A DNA stretch of 12,288 nucleotides, from contig JACQJU010000031.1 in the NCBI GenBank assembly GCA_016204905.1, positions 1 through 12,288 of the forward strand, in the 5' to 3' direction. The DNA comes from Candidatus Gottesmanbacteria bacterium. Lineage in GTDB: Bacteria > Patescibacteriota > Microgenomatia > 2-02-FULL-39-11. The notes under the pieces were generated by a model. It was not told where the DNA came from. It was given only the letters and a program-made list of their open reading frames with translations, and ran no database searches. The translations under genes were made by a program, and so were the position numbers. Shown one piece after another: positions 6,323 through 12,027 of this stretch. The number at the start of each line of letters is the position of its first letter. Position 1 is the stretch's first letter.

Positions 6323-7498
6323 TTACTTAAGTAACTTACCTTGTGCTAAATGAGCATGTGCTTTTGCTAAAGATCCTTCTGAAAGAGACGCTAATAGCGA
6401 TAGCTCTCCTGCTAGAACTACTCCGGCACAAATTTTCGCTAGCTTGTCGGTATCTCCTTTTTCCCCTTTGATACCCAATATAGATAATGACTCTTTTTGG
6501 GTTGCGAGTGTTGTTCCGCCACCAATAGTACCTACCATAAGAGATGGTAGATAAACTGAGATATATAAATTGCTATCAATAAGTTCTGTCGTGGTTATTC
6601 CGGCACTTCCTTCGACTATATGAGCCAAGTCTTGACCAGTAGCTAGAAAAAGGGCTGATATCATATTGGCGAAATGGGCATTGAAACCTAAAGATCCTGA
6701 TATGGCACTACCAAGTAAACATTTTCCTAGCCAGACGTCATAGATAGAAGTAGCAGTGGTTTTCAACGTTTCTTTGAGGACCTTTTGGGGAATAACCGCC
6801 TCGGCCCAGACTCTTCTGCCTCTTCCGGAAATAATATTGAGCCAGGCAGGCTTTTTATCGATATCAAAGTTCCCGGCTACTGAAAGACATCTGACTCCTG
6901 TTTCTGATTCGATGAATTGATTTATCGAAGTGGTGGCGATAGTAACCATATTCATACCCATGGCTTCCTCGGTATCAAAATAAAACCTGACATAAACATA
7001 TTTCCCAACTACTCTGGTGTCAATTTTTCTAAGATTAATATGGGAGGATGTCTTTTTACTCTGATGATTTAGATCATTGAAGTGTTGGTCGAGCCAAGTT
7101 TTAAATTCGAGGCTCTGCCGTAGCCCTTCTGTTTTAAACACGGGACCACGAGTGGTGCCTACTTCTTCTACAAAGACACTGGCTCCCCCACTTTCTGTTA
7201 TTGCTTTGCAGCCTCTATTGACTGAGGCTATCAAGGCGCCTTCTGTAGTTGCCAAGGGAACATAATAATTTTTAATTTTTAATTTTAAACCTGCCTCGCC
7301 GGCAGGCAGGTTTTTAATTTTTATCGGGCCGGCGATGCCGAGGGGAATTTGGGCAGCGCCAATCATATTTTCACAGTTTCTGCTAGTTGCTTTGGCCTCA
7401 TCGATAGTAAATGAGCCAATATTATCTAGGCTCAATGATAATTTTTTTTCGATAAATACTCTTCTATCTTTGACTGATTTAAAATCTTTGAGTTTCAT
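6323..7498 (-). CDS. hmgA: HMG-CoA reductase (class I-like)
   Basis: Reduces HMG-CoA to mevalonate with two NAD(P)H. The 391-residue protein has ENMIGAAQIPLGIAGPI (43-59), YVPLATTEGALIASVNRG (79-96) with catalytic Glu86, EEAMGMNM (177-184), DKKPAWLNIISGRGRRVWAEAVI (214-236) with the catalytic Lys, GQDLAHIVEGSAGITT (288-303) with Asp290, SLMVGTIGGGTTLATQ (319-334), and a C-terminal AHAHL with the proton-donor His. Residues 61-77 (KNLPAGEAGLKLK region) are an insertion in the loop before YVPLATTEG, made of a GC palindrome flanked by AT 7-mers. The ATG at 7498 has GAAGGA only 3 bases upstream (plus-strand 7502-7507), an unusually short spacing. It follows a 149-bp leader with strong secondary structure, which could tune expression of this usual control enzyme of the pathway. 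Confidence 0.95.
   Translation of the reverse strand: MKLKDFKSVKDRRVFIEKKLSLSLDNIGSFTIDEAKATSRNCENMIGAAQIPLGIAGPIKIKNLPAGEAGLKLKIKNYYVPLATTEGALIASVNRGCKAITESGGASVFVEEVGTTRGPVFKTEGLRQSLEFKTWLDQHFNDLNHQSKKTSSHINLRKIDTRVVGKYVYVRFYFDTEEAMGMNMVTIATTSINQFIESETGVRCLSVAGNFDIDKKPAWLNIISGRGRRVWAEAVIPQKVLKETLKTTATSIYDVWLGKCLLGSAISGSLGFNAHFANMISALFLATGQDLAHIVEGSAGITTTELIDSNLYISVYLPSLMVGTIGGGTTLATQKESLSILGIKGEKGDTDKLAKICAGVVLAGELSLLASLSEGSLAKAHAHLAQGKLLK
7263..7325. repeat. Composite insertion in hmgA: GC palindrome flanked by AT 7-mers
   Basis: The core at 7290-7310 has arms cctgcc and ggcagg around the centre cgccggca, and the AT flanks extend the pairing (aaacctgcc / ggcaggttt). To the left are 7-bp units aattttt (7267-7273, 7274-7280) and a shortened aatttt (7281-7286); to the right tttttaattttta follows. 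The whole stretch stays in frame and encodes NLPAGEAG plus a Lys/Leu/Ile run. Confidence 0.8.
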
Positions 7499-7647
7499 AG
7501 TTCCTTCATTCTAATTTAAACGGGCCCTGCCACTCGGCAGCCCCACAGCCACCCACCCGCCTACCGGCGAGGCAGGCAAGGGGACCCCGGCCGTGGGGCT
7601 CCCCGCCTCGTGTCACCCGTTTTTTAAAATTATTGTCAGTTGGCTGA
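7499..7647 (-). other. Structured GC-rich leader/intergenic element upstream of hmgA
   Basis: This 149-bp gap contains a sharply GC-rich island (about 7521-7619) in an AT-rich setting. It can fold as nested stems: aaacggg (7518-7524) with cccgttt (7616-7622); agccccac (7539-7546) with gtggggct (7593-7600), extendable to 12 bp with one mismatch; a small tgcc/ggca hairpin (about 7528-7539); and an inner core (7556-7577) of the same GCCTGCC/CCGG type found inside three genes. On the hmgA (minus) strand the outer stem is followed by AAATT, not a T-run, so it is not a normal terminator of the upstream genes. It could be a large copy of the palindromic repeat, a structured 5' leader of hmgA, or an RNA processing site. 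A 70-residue frame runs through it but overlaps the end of the Yip1-like gene and resembles no protein. Confidence 0.65.
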
Positions 7648-8265
7648 TCATATAAAAGGTATTCTAAAAACTCCAATTCGATACATAAGCAGTCCATATA
7701 GTCCAAATAGAGGCGCAACTATCAACGAGATACCCATAATTTTGACAAGATCAAGCTTGAGGGAGAAACGGAGCGTCAAATAATACATAACTAACTTCCA
7801 AAAAAGCAAAGCCAGAGAAAAGGCGATAAAAATGAGGCTGAAGACTTGACCTGGAGCGCTCAGAGTTCGAGGAGGAGGAAGCAAAAGATAACTAATTGAT
7901 GTGACAAAAAACCAGATAATAGTGGGGATAAGGCTATAAGACCAACTCAAAAATATACCCTTGAGATTGGCAGAGCCACCAAATAATTTGCCTAGTTTAT
8001 AAAGCAGTAGTATGGAAAAGAGAAATCCCAAAGCGGCAAAAAATATTAAACGATTGAGTTCCAGTGTCAGAAGATAAGGATTTCTTATACCTTTCCTGAT
8101 AGCGGAGGCGAAGGAAAAATAAATAAAAGCCAGGAGAAAGATAAAGATTGATTGATAAACCTCCTCCCCTTTGGATAATTTACGAAAAGCGATATAGGGA
8201 GAGTTGATGAGGGTGGCCAGATTGCGAGTAAAAAGGATAAAAAGTTTGAAGAGATGGATACTCAT
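7648..8265 (-). CDS. Yip1-like multi-pass membrane protein
   Basis: A 205-residue protein with five hydrophobic helices at about 38-56, 73-90, 103-129, 139-163 and 174-196, and a short amphipathic N-terminus with SPYIAFRKLS. The layout resembles the bacterial Yip1/YIF1 domain family, whose functions are mostly unknown. The ATG at 8265 lies one base after the upstream TGA; a TTG at 8277 would add four residues (MVSD) and overlap the upstream gene. It is third in a run of sigma factor, small membrane protein and this gene, inside an isoprenoid operon. A role in membrane or lipid-carrier homeostasis would fit, but nothing in the sequence shows a reaction. Confidence 0.75.
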   Translation of the reverse strand: MSIHLFKLFILFTRNLATLINSPYIAFRKLSKGEEVYQSIFIFLLAFIYFSFASAIRKGIRNPYLLTLELNRLIFFAALGFLFSILLLYKLGKLFGGSANLKGIFLSWSYSLIPTIIWFFVTSISYLLLPPPRTLSAPGQVFSLIFIAFSLALLFWKLVMYYLTLRFSLKLDLVKIMGISLIVAPLFGLYGLLMYRIGVFRIPFI

Positions 8266-8266
8266 G

Positions 8267-8497
8267 TCAGAAACCAAACTGGAGTAGAGAGGCGAGTTTA
8301 ACGACTAATGAACCTAAAAGTAGATAGATAAAAAAGGAAGCAAAAGAAGAAGTGATAAAGAGAGCCTTCCAGGGTCTTTTTTTCACGTGGGGAGTGATCC
8401 TTTTGTAAAGAACTGTGAGAGGACCGACTCTCTGGGGAGCAACGATAGCTACTTCGGTCATACGCTCGACTAGTTTTTGGTAAAGTAAATCTTTCAT
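8267..8497 (-). CDS. Small single-helix membrane protein, possible anti-sigma partner
   Basis: Not recognised as a named family. The 76 residues form a mostly charged N-terminal part of about 44 residues (MKDLLYQKLVERMTEVAIVA...), a basic stretch KKRPWK, and one hydrophobic helix at about 45-71 with only a few residues after it. The positive charges before the helix predict a cytosolic N-terminus. It begins 20 bp after the sigma factor stop, and its stop is one base before the ATG of the Yip1-like gene. Small one-helix proteins directly after an ECF sigma gene are often membrane anti-sigma factors. That is the best guess from position, but no zinc-binding HxxxCxxC motif or other anti-sigma hallmark is present. 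Confidence 0.65.
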   Translation of the reverse strand: MKDLLYQKLVERMTEVAIVAPQRVGPLTVLYKRITPHVKKRPWKALFITSSFASFFIYLLLGSLVVKLASLLQFGF

Positions 8498-8517
8498 GGT
8501 TCGGCTTCGCTCACCAC

Positions 8518-9054
8518 TTATATGAAAGCAGCACTGAAAGCTTTGCGAGCTCTAAATAATTGACTCTCAGCGCTTTTGAAGGAAATAGATAATTTTTGGG
8601 ATATTTCTTCCACTGAATAACCATAGATATATTTCAAGCTCAATATTTTATGGTAGTGGGGAGAAATGCGGGCAAAAGTTTCTTTGATTTTGGCTTTGAG
8701 GAGTTCTTCATCTAACTTATCTTCGGGGCCATAAAAAGTAGACAGTAGAGGTTCGATTTCGGGAATTTGAGAGAAAAAGATATTCTTGAGTTTCTTTTTG
8801 CGATAAAAGTCGATAATTTTATGATTGGCAATACTACAAATATAGGTATAAAGTGAAGACTGGTAGGCAAAGTCCCTCAGGGCTTCGATGGTGGCCATGA
8901 AGGTATCCTGCAAGATCTCTTCGGCATCATGGTCGCTATTTAACTTCTTTTTGATATAAGAATAGAGCTTGGGTTTATAAAGAGTATAAAATCGTCGAAG
9001 AGACCTATCGTCTACAATCAATATACCTTCTATGAGTTCTCTATCTTGATGCAT
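8518..9054 (-). CDS. ECF-like sigma-70 family RNA polymerase sigma factor
   Basis: A 178-residue two-domain sigma factor. Region 2 covers about residues 18-88: RRFYTLYKPKLYSYIKKKL, then DAEEILQDTFMATIEALRDF (43-62) and SLYTYICSIANHKIIDFYRKKK (67-88), the core-binding and -10 recognition part. After a linker, region 4 (about 125-175) has the helix-turn-helix YGYSVEEISQKLSISFKSAESQLFRARKAF. Regions 1 and 3 are absent, which is the ECF layout. Start: ATG at 9054, 36 bp after the prenyl synthase stop, without a clear Shine-Dalgarno site. It is followed by a small membrane protein and a Yip1-like protein, and then by the mevalonate genes. Its target promoter cannot be told from the window; the promoter at 10179-10207 looks housekeeping-like. 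Confidence 0.9.
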   Translation of the reverse strand: MHQDRELIEGILIVDDRSLRRFYTLYKPKLYSYIKKKLNSDHDAEEILQDTFMATIEALRDFAYQSSLYTYICSIANHKIIDFYRKKKLKNIFFSQIPEIEPLLSTFYGPEDKLDEELLKAKIKETFARISPHYHKILSLKYIYGYSVEEISQKLSISFKSAESQLFRARKAFSAAFI

Positions 9055-9090
9055 AGAATTATGTACTTTTAGTCGGATTTTCTTTCTTAA

Positions 9091-10158
9091 TCATGTTTGT
9101 CTGATAATATTAAAATTAATTAGTTCTTCCAGTGATTTTTGTAAAATATTGGTTATATTTTTATTTTTGAGATTAGCATTTATATCTTTTGTTAGACTAT
9201 TATAATACTTATTAAAAGAGTTTAATCCACTAGATAGTTTAATTATTTTTTGCACCTCTTTAAGATCATCTAAACCAGCTTTTGGACTTCCCCATAAGGA
9301 CAAAAACTTTTTTCTGTCAATCGATTGTAGTTGGGATAATGTTTTGATGATGAGTAAATTCATCTTGCCTTCTTTCATATCGCTAGTAATGTCTTTGCCG
9401 AGAGTTTTTGGAACACCAAAAACTCCTAAGAGATCATCCTGTAACTGATAGGCTATACCTATTTTTAGGCCAAGATTACTTAAGGTATGTAGCTCTGAGT
9501 CATTGGCACCAGCTAATAAGGCACCAATTAATAATGGTTTTTCTACAGAATATTGAGCTGTTTTTAGTTCCATCATTTGAAGCGCTTCTTTGGCGGTTTT
9601 CACGGTGAAGATATCCATTATTTGCCCAGTGATTACTTCATTTTTCATCTGGGAAAATAACTTCGTTACACCTTCCAGGTGGCCGAATGCCTGCCTGCCG
9701 GACAGGCGGGGACTCCTGGAAGGTGAAGCTGAATAAAATAATTCATCAGCCCAAGAGAGAGCCAGGTCTCCTGCTAAAATAGAGAGGTTTAATCCTAAGC
9801 GAGGATTATATTTATTTTGGAAATATTTGTAGGTTGTGGCTTTTCCTCTCCTCAATATAGATTGATCCATAATATCGTCGTGGATAAGAGCCCAAGTGTG
9901 GAGGATTTCTATAGCGAGGCAATAGTTTTGGATGCGCACGCTCCCGGTGTGTTTTTTCTTTTGGGAAAATCCTTGATAGCTGTAATAAAGGAGTGCTGGT
10001 CTGATCCTTTTGCCGCCGGAAAGGGTAAGGGAAGCAATTTGATCTCCTACTTCTCTGACAATCGGAGGATATTTTGTCAGTTCTTGCCTTTTGAGGCTAA
10101 AAAAATCTCTCAGAGCCGGAGTAAAGAGTTTATTGAAATCTGATAATAGAGAATTCAT
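9091..10158 (-). CDS. Polyprenyl diphosphate synthase (trans, likely short-chain/GGPP type)
   Basis: Joins IPP to DMAPP or longer allylic diphosphates in trans. The 355-residue protein shows GGKRIRPAL (48-56), the first Asp-rich motif LIHDDIMDQS with DDIMD at 94-98, RRGKATT (103-109), GQIMDI (178-183) and the second motif YQLQDDLLGVFG (237-248). The second motif ends in Gly rather than Asp, as in IdsA and archaeal GGPP synthases. An aromatic Trp89 lies five residues before the first motif, where bulky residues shorten the product in such enzymes, so FPP or GGPP is likely; this is inferred. Residues about 145-163 (SPSRSPRLSGRQAFGHLEG) come from a nested palindromic insertion. The ATG at 10158 follows a strong promoter by about 14 bases. 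As first gene of the operon, it would supply the primer for uppS at its end. Confidence 0.92.
   Translation of the reverse strand: MNSLLSDFNKLFTPALRDFFSLKRQELTKYPPIVREVGDQIASLTLSGGKRIRPALLYYSYQGFSQKKKHTGSVRIQNYCLAIEILHTWALIHDDIMDQSILRRGKATTYKYFQNKYNPRLGLNLSILAGDLALSWADELFYSASPSRSPRLSGRQAFGHLEGVTKLFSQMKNEVITGQIMDIFTVKTAKEALQMMELKTAQYSVEKPLLIGALLAGANDSELHTLSNLGLKIGIAYQLQDDLLGVFGVPKTLGKDITSDMKEGKMNLLIIKTLSQLQSIDRKKFLSLWGSPKAGLDDLKEVQKIIKLSSGLNSFNKYYNSLTKDINANLKNKNITNILQKSLEELINFNIIRQT
9669..9725. repeat. Nested palindromic insertion in the prenyl synthase gene
   Basis: An 11-bp perfect outer inverted repeat, caccttccagg (9669-9679) and cctggaaggtg (9715-9725), encloses a 35-bp interior with an inner palindrome of the GCCTGCC/CCGG family (about 9690-9710). 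The total of 57 bp equals 19 codons, so the frame is kept. The encoded SPSRSPRLSGRQAFGHLEG lies at a surface loop position in the family. Confidence 0.85.
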
Positions 10159-10178
10159 ATGTAAGAATTTGATCCCTG

Positions 10179-10207
10179 ATTATAATACCGATTCCCCTAT
10201 TTGACAA
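10179..10207 (-). promoter_or_regulatory. Sigma-70-type promoter for the isoprenoid operon
   Basis: On the minus strand, TTGTCA (10202-10207) and a perfect TATAAT (10179-10184) are separated by 17 bp. Transcription would begin near 10172, giving a leader of about 14 bases before the ATG at 10158, with no Shine-Dalgarno site. No comparably strong promoter was noticed further along the operon, so this may drive all twelve genes. Confidence 0.75.
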
Positions 10208-10229
10208 ACAATTTAGCTTTACCTAGACT
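10201..10229 (+). promoter_or_regulatory. Sigma-70-type promoter for the pilin-like cluster
   Basis: TTGACA (10201-10206, perfect) and TAGACT (10224-10229, four of six matches) are separated by 17 bp. The predicted start of transcription, near 10236, coincides with the ATG of the first pilin-like gene, implying a leaderless mRNA. The -35 box overlaps that of the divergent minus-strand promoter by five bases. Confidence 0.65.
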
Positions 10230-10235
10230 GGAAGT

Positions 10236-10568
10236 ATGCCCACACCCACACCTTGTCCTACCGGAGTAGAGGTATGCATTGCTGATTTTTTTGCTCCGGC
10301 TCGGAAGTTTGGCAATTTGGGAGAAATGGTCAGCATTTTATCTAAAAATATAGTTTTGGTAGCCGGGGTGATCTTTTTTATATTGATACTGATTGCAGGG
10401 TTTGGGGTGATATCGGCGGCAGGATCAGAGGATGCCCAAAAGATGGAGAAAAACAAAGGCTACTTGACTTATGCGGTGATTGGCTTTGTAATAATATTTG
10501 GAGCTTACTGGGTATTACAAATTATAAATGCCGTAACTGGAGGCGCTTTGGGAGATATATTTCAATAA
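10236..10568 (+). CDS. Pilin-like two-helix membrane protein 1
   Basis: The 110 residues carry two hydrophobic helices at about 38-60 and 77-99, joined by the polar loop SAAGSEDAQKMEKNKG (60-75). The layout matches the VirB2/TrbC-like pilin family found in tandem arrays in CPR genomes, where proteins with SGGD(K)A loops are thought to build type IV secretion-like or pilus structures. Unlike the later members it has no signal peptide: the N-terminus is MPTPTPCPTGVEVC with two Cys, then a linker. The ATG lies at the predicted transcription start, with GGAAG only one base before it, so leaderless initiation is likely; an in-frame ATG at residue 31 is the alternative. It overlaps the next gene by one base (TAATG). 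Confidence 0.75.
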   Translation: MPTPTPCPTGVEVCIADFFAPARKFGNLGEMVSILSKNIVLVAGVIFFILILIAGFGVISAAGSEDAQKMEKNKGYLTYAVIGFVIIFGAYWVLQIINAVTGGALGDIFQ

Positions 10569-10939
10569 TGCTTATTGCTGATTGCGCAAACTCTATAATC
10601 GGATGTATCAGTCCTCCACCTGGTGTAAAAGCTTTGCCCACACCGGGTAAAGAGGGAGAGTTGGTGCTAGGTCCAATCATAGGTCTTCTAAATATAGTTT
10701 TTAATATTCTTTTTATCGTGGCTGGACTTTATGCTTTTTTTAATCTGATTGCGGCGGGATTTGGATTTATCAGTGCCGGAGGAGATGCCAAAGCGGTGAC
10801 TGCTGCCTGGAACAAGATACAGCAGACATTTTTGGGGATTATCATCATCGTGGCTTCATTTTTACTCTCGGCGGTGATAGGGTATATCATCTTTGGCAAT
10901 CCGGTTTATTTCTTGCAACCAAAGTTATTTATAAAATGA
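10568..10939 (+). CDS. Pilin-like two-helix membrane protein 2
   Basis: The 123 residues have an N-terminal segment with two Cys (MLIADCANSIIGCISPPPG), a Gly/Pro linker, then helices at about 40-69 and 86-110 joined by SAGGDAKAVTAAWNKIQQTF (69-88). The GGDAKAV loop is the shared family signature. No cleavable signal peptide is evident. Its start overlaps the previous stop by one base, and the next gene begins 4 bp after its stop, so the cluster is translated as a unit. It probably belongs to the same surface or secretion structure as its neighbours. The family assignment rests on topology and loop motif rather than close similarity. Confidence 0.75.
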   Translation: MLIADCANSIIGCISPPPGVKALPTPGKEGELVLGPIIGLLNIVFNILFIVAGLYAFFNLIAAGFGFISAGGDAKAVTAAWNKIQQTFLGIIIIVASFLLSAVIGYIIFGNPVYFLQPKLFIK

Positions 10940-10943
10940 ATAG

Positions 10944-11483
10944 ATGAAAAAACTGCTGAAGAAATTTTTCTCTTATTTTTTACTTATTCTAGTTTTTACT
11001 ATCTTTCAGCCACATTATTTTAGTCTTGTTCAGGCATTAACCAAAGAAGACTGTGAAAAAATAGAGAGATCTGAAGCGAGAGCAGCCTGTTTAAACAATT
11101 TACCGGAATTAGACAGTCAGCAATTAGGTTGTGGGCCAGGCTTTGGACCTTTTGCTAGTTTTCTTTGTGATAAAGGCAAAGATACTGAAGTAGGCGGTAT
11201 TTTTAATAATTTTGTATCGAGAATATTGGGATTTCTGACTATCATAGCTGCTCTCTATTTCTTCTTCCAGTTTGTGACGGCGGGTATAGCCTGGGTGGGA
11301 GCGGGTGGAGACAAAGCCAATGTGGAAGCAGCGAGAAGTAAGATCATGAATGCGATTATAGGTATAGTGGTAGTAGCTTCTGCCTGGGTACTAGTGGGAA
11401 TTATTGGGTTTTTTGTGGGTATACCAATACTGAATCCGGGATCGATTATAGATGATCTTAGGCTTAACCCAACTCCTCCGTGA
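10944..11483 (+). CDS. Pilin-like membrane protein 3, with signal peptide
   Basis: The 179 residues open with a clear signal peptide: KKLLKK followed by a hydrophobic stretch and a likely cut after FSLVQA (Ala31). An exported region follows with four Cys (37, 49, 63, 75), including LGCGPGFGPF. Then come helix one (about 94-118), the loop GAGGDKANVEAARSKI (119-134) and helix two (136-160), with a short hydrophilic tail ending LRLNPTPP. The GGDKANVEAARSKIMNAI loop matches pilin 4 and the partial pilin 5 closely. No Shine-Dalgarno site is seen, and the gene starts 4 bp after the previous stop. The even number of Cys suggests disulfides outside the membrane. Confidence 0.82.
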   Translation: MKKLLKKFFSYFLLILVFTIFQPHYFSLVQALTKEDCEKIERSEARAACLNNLPELDSQQLGCGPGFGPFASFLCDKGKDTEVGGIFNNFVSRILGFLTIIAALYFFFQFVTAGIAWVGAGGDKANVEAARSKIMNAIIGIVVVASAWVLVGIIGFFVGIPILNPGSIIDDLRLNPTPP

Positions 11484-11497
11484 GGGATGAGAAATTT

Positions 11498-11983
11498 ATG
11501 AGAATGGTAATAGTTTTAATTATTTTATTTCTGTTTCCTTATTTAAGTCACGGCACCAGTACTTATGCTGCGAATTGTACTGATCAAACTTGCATAGATA
11601 ATCCCTGTAATCCTTTTTGTGTGCAGTGTGGAGGATGTCGTGACCCGGATAAAAGCGGGGTATGCAATCCGATAATACCCGGCCTTTGTGGGACGAGTAA
11701 TGTCGGGCCTAAGTTTGGGGGTCTGATCACCAGTCTGGTATCTGTCTTTTTGATCATCGCGGCGATATTTGCACTACTTAATCTCCTCTTGGGTGGTTTG
11801 GGTTGGATCACATCGGGTGGGGATAAAGCTGGAGTGGATGCAGCCAGATCGAGGATACAAAATGCCATACTGGGTCTTTTTATAGTGGCTATCTCCTGGA
11901 CAATATTTATTTTTGTGACGGGATTTTTGGGTATAACTGCTGGAGGGCCGGGGTTCCGGATCAATCTACCGACCCTTTTTTAA
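11498..11983 (+). CDS. Pilin-like membrane protein 4, Cys-rich exported domain
   Basis: The 161 residues start with a signal peptide (MRMVIVLIILFLFPYLSHGTSTYA, cut near 24). A compact domain with eight Cys at 27, 32, 37, 41, 44, 47, 56 and 64 follows, then helix one (about 77-103), the loop TSGGDKAGVDAARSRI (105-120) and helix two (122-145). The ATG at 11498 is preferred: GAGGG lies 11 bases upstream and the signal peptide then begins cleanly. A GTG at 11480, overlapping the previous stop, would add MRDEKF in front. The Cys-rich stretch, with CVQC and CGGC spacings, looks like a small knot of disulfides and is not shared with the neighbours, so this member may be a specialised or minor subunit. 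Confidence 0.8.
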   Translation: MRMVIVLIILFLFPYLSHGTSTYAANCTDQTCIDNPCNPFCVQCGGCRDPDKSGVCNPIIPGLCGTSNVGPKFGGLITSLVSVFLIIAAIFALLNLLLGGLGWITSGGDKAGVDAARSRIQNAILGLFIVAISWTIFIFVTGFLGITAGGPGFRINLPTLF

Positions 11984-11990
11984 TAACGAC

Positions 11991-12019
11991 TTGACAAGTG
12001 GAAAAAAATTGGAGATACT
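11991..12019 (+). promoter_or_regulatory. Possible promoter before pilin-like gene 5
   Basis: A perfect TTGACA (11991-11996), 8 bp after the stop of pilin 4, is followed after 17 bp by GATACT (12014-12019, four of six matches). Transcription would begin near 12026, two bases before the ATG at 12028. The -10 region (ATACTGGA) resembles that of the first pilin promoter (AGACTGGA), so the two may be related. A GGAG at 12011-12014 lies 13 bases before the ATG and is a weak ribosome site on any read-through transcript. Confidence 0.5.
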
Positions 12020-12027
12020 GGATTTAT

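Noticed and set aside
6322..6335. 14-bp perfect palindrome gttacttaagtaac over the hmgA stop codon
   Set aside because: It encodes the last residues and stop of hmgA, is AT-rich with no loop or T-run, and the next gene starts 12 bp downstream, so neither a terminator nor an operator is supported.
7506..7718. 70-residue minus-strand frame through the GC-rich island
   Set aside because: It overlaps the end of the Yip1-like gene in another frame and then reads through the palindromic island; the composition is repeat-driven and no family is recognised.
9817..10143. 108-residue plus-strand frame opposite the prenyl synthase
   Set aside because: It lies entirely antisense to a well-conserved part of the synthase and shows no protein-like motif.
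10179..10186. Plus-strand TATAAT at 10181-10186 as an extra forward promoter
   Set aside because: No matching -35 box was found 16 to 18 bp upstream on the plus strand; the match comes from the near-symmetric minus-strand -10 box.
10223..10456. 77-residue minus-strand frame across the divergent promoter region
   Set aside because: It is antisense to pilin 1, and its start is not supported by a ribosome site or family.
11584..11964. 126-residue minus-strand frame opposite pilin 4
   Set aside because: It is a mirror of the pilin gene, with Pro-rich and Ala-rich runs expected from its reverse complement.
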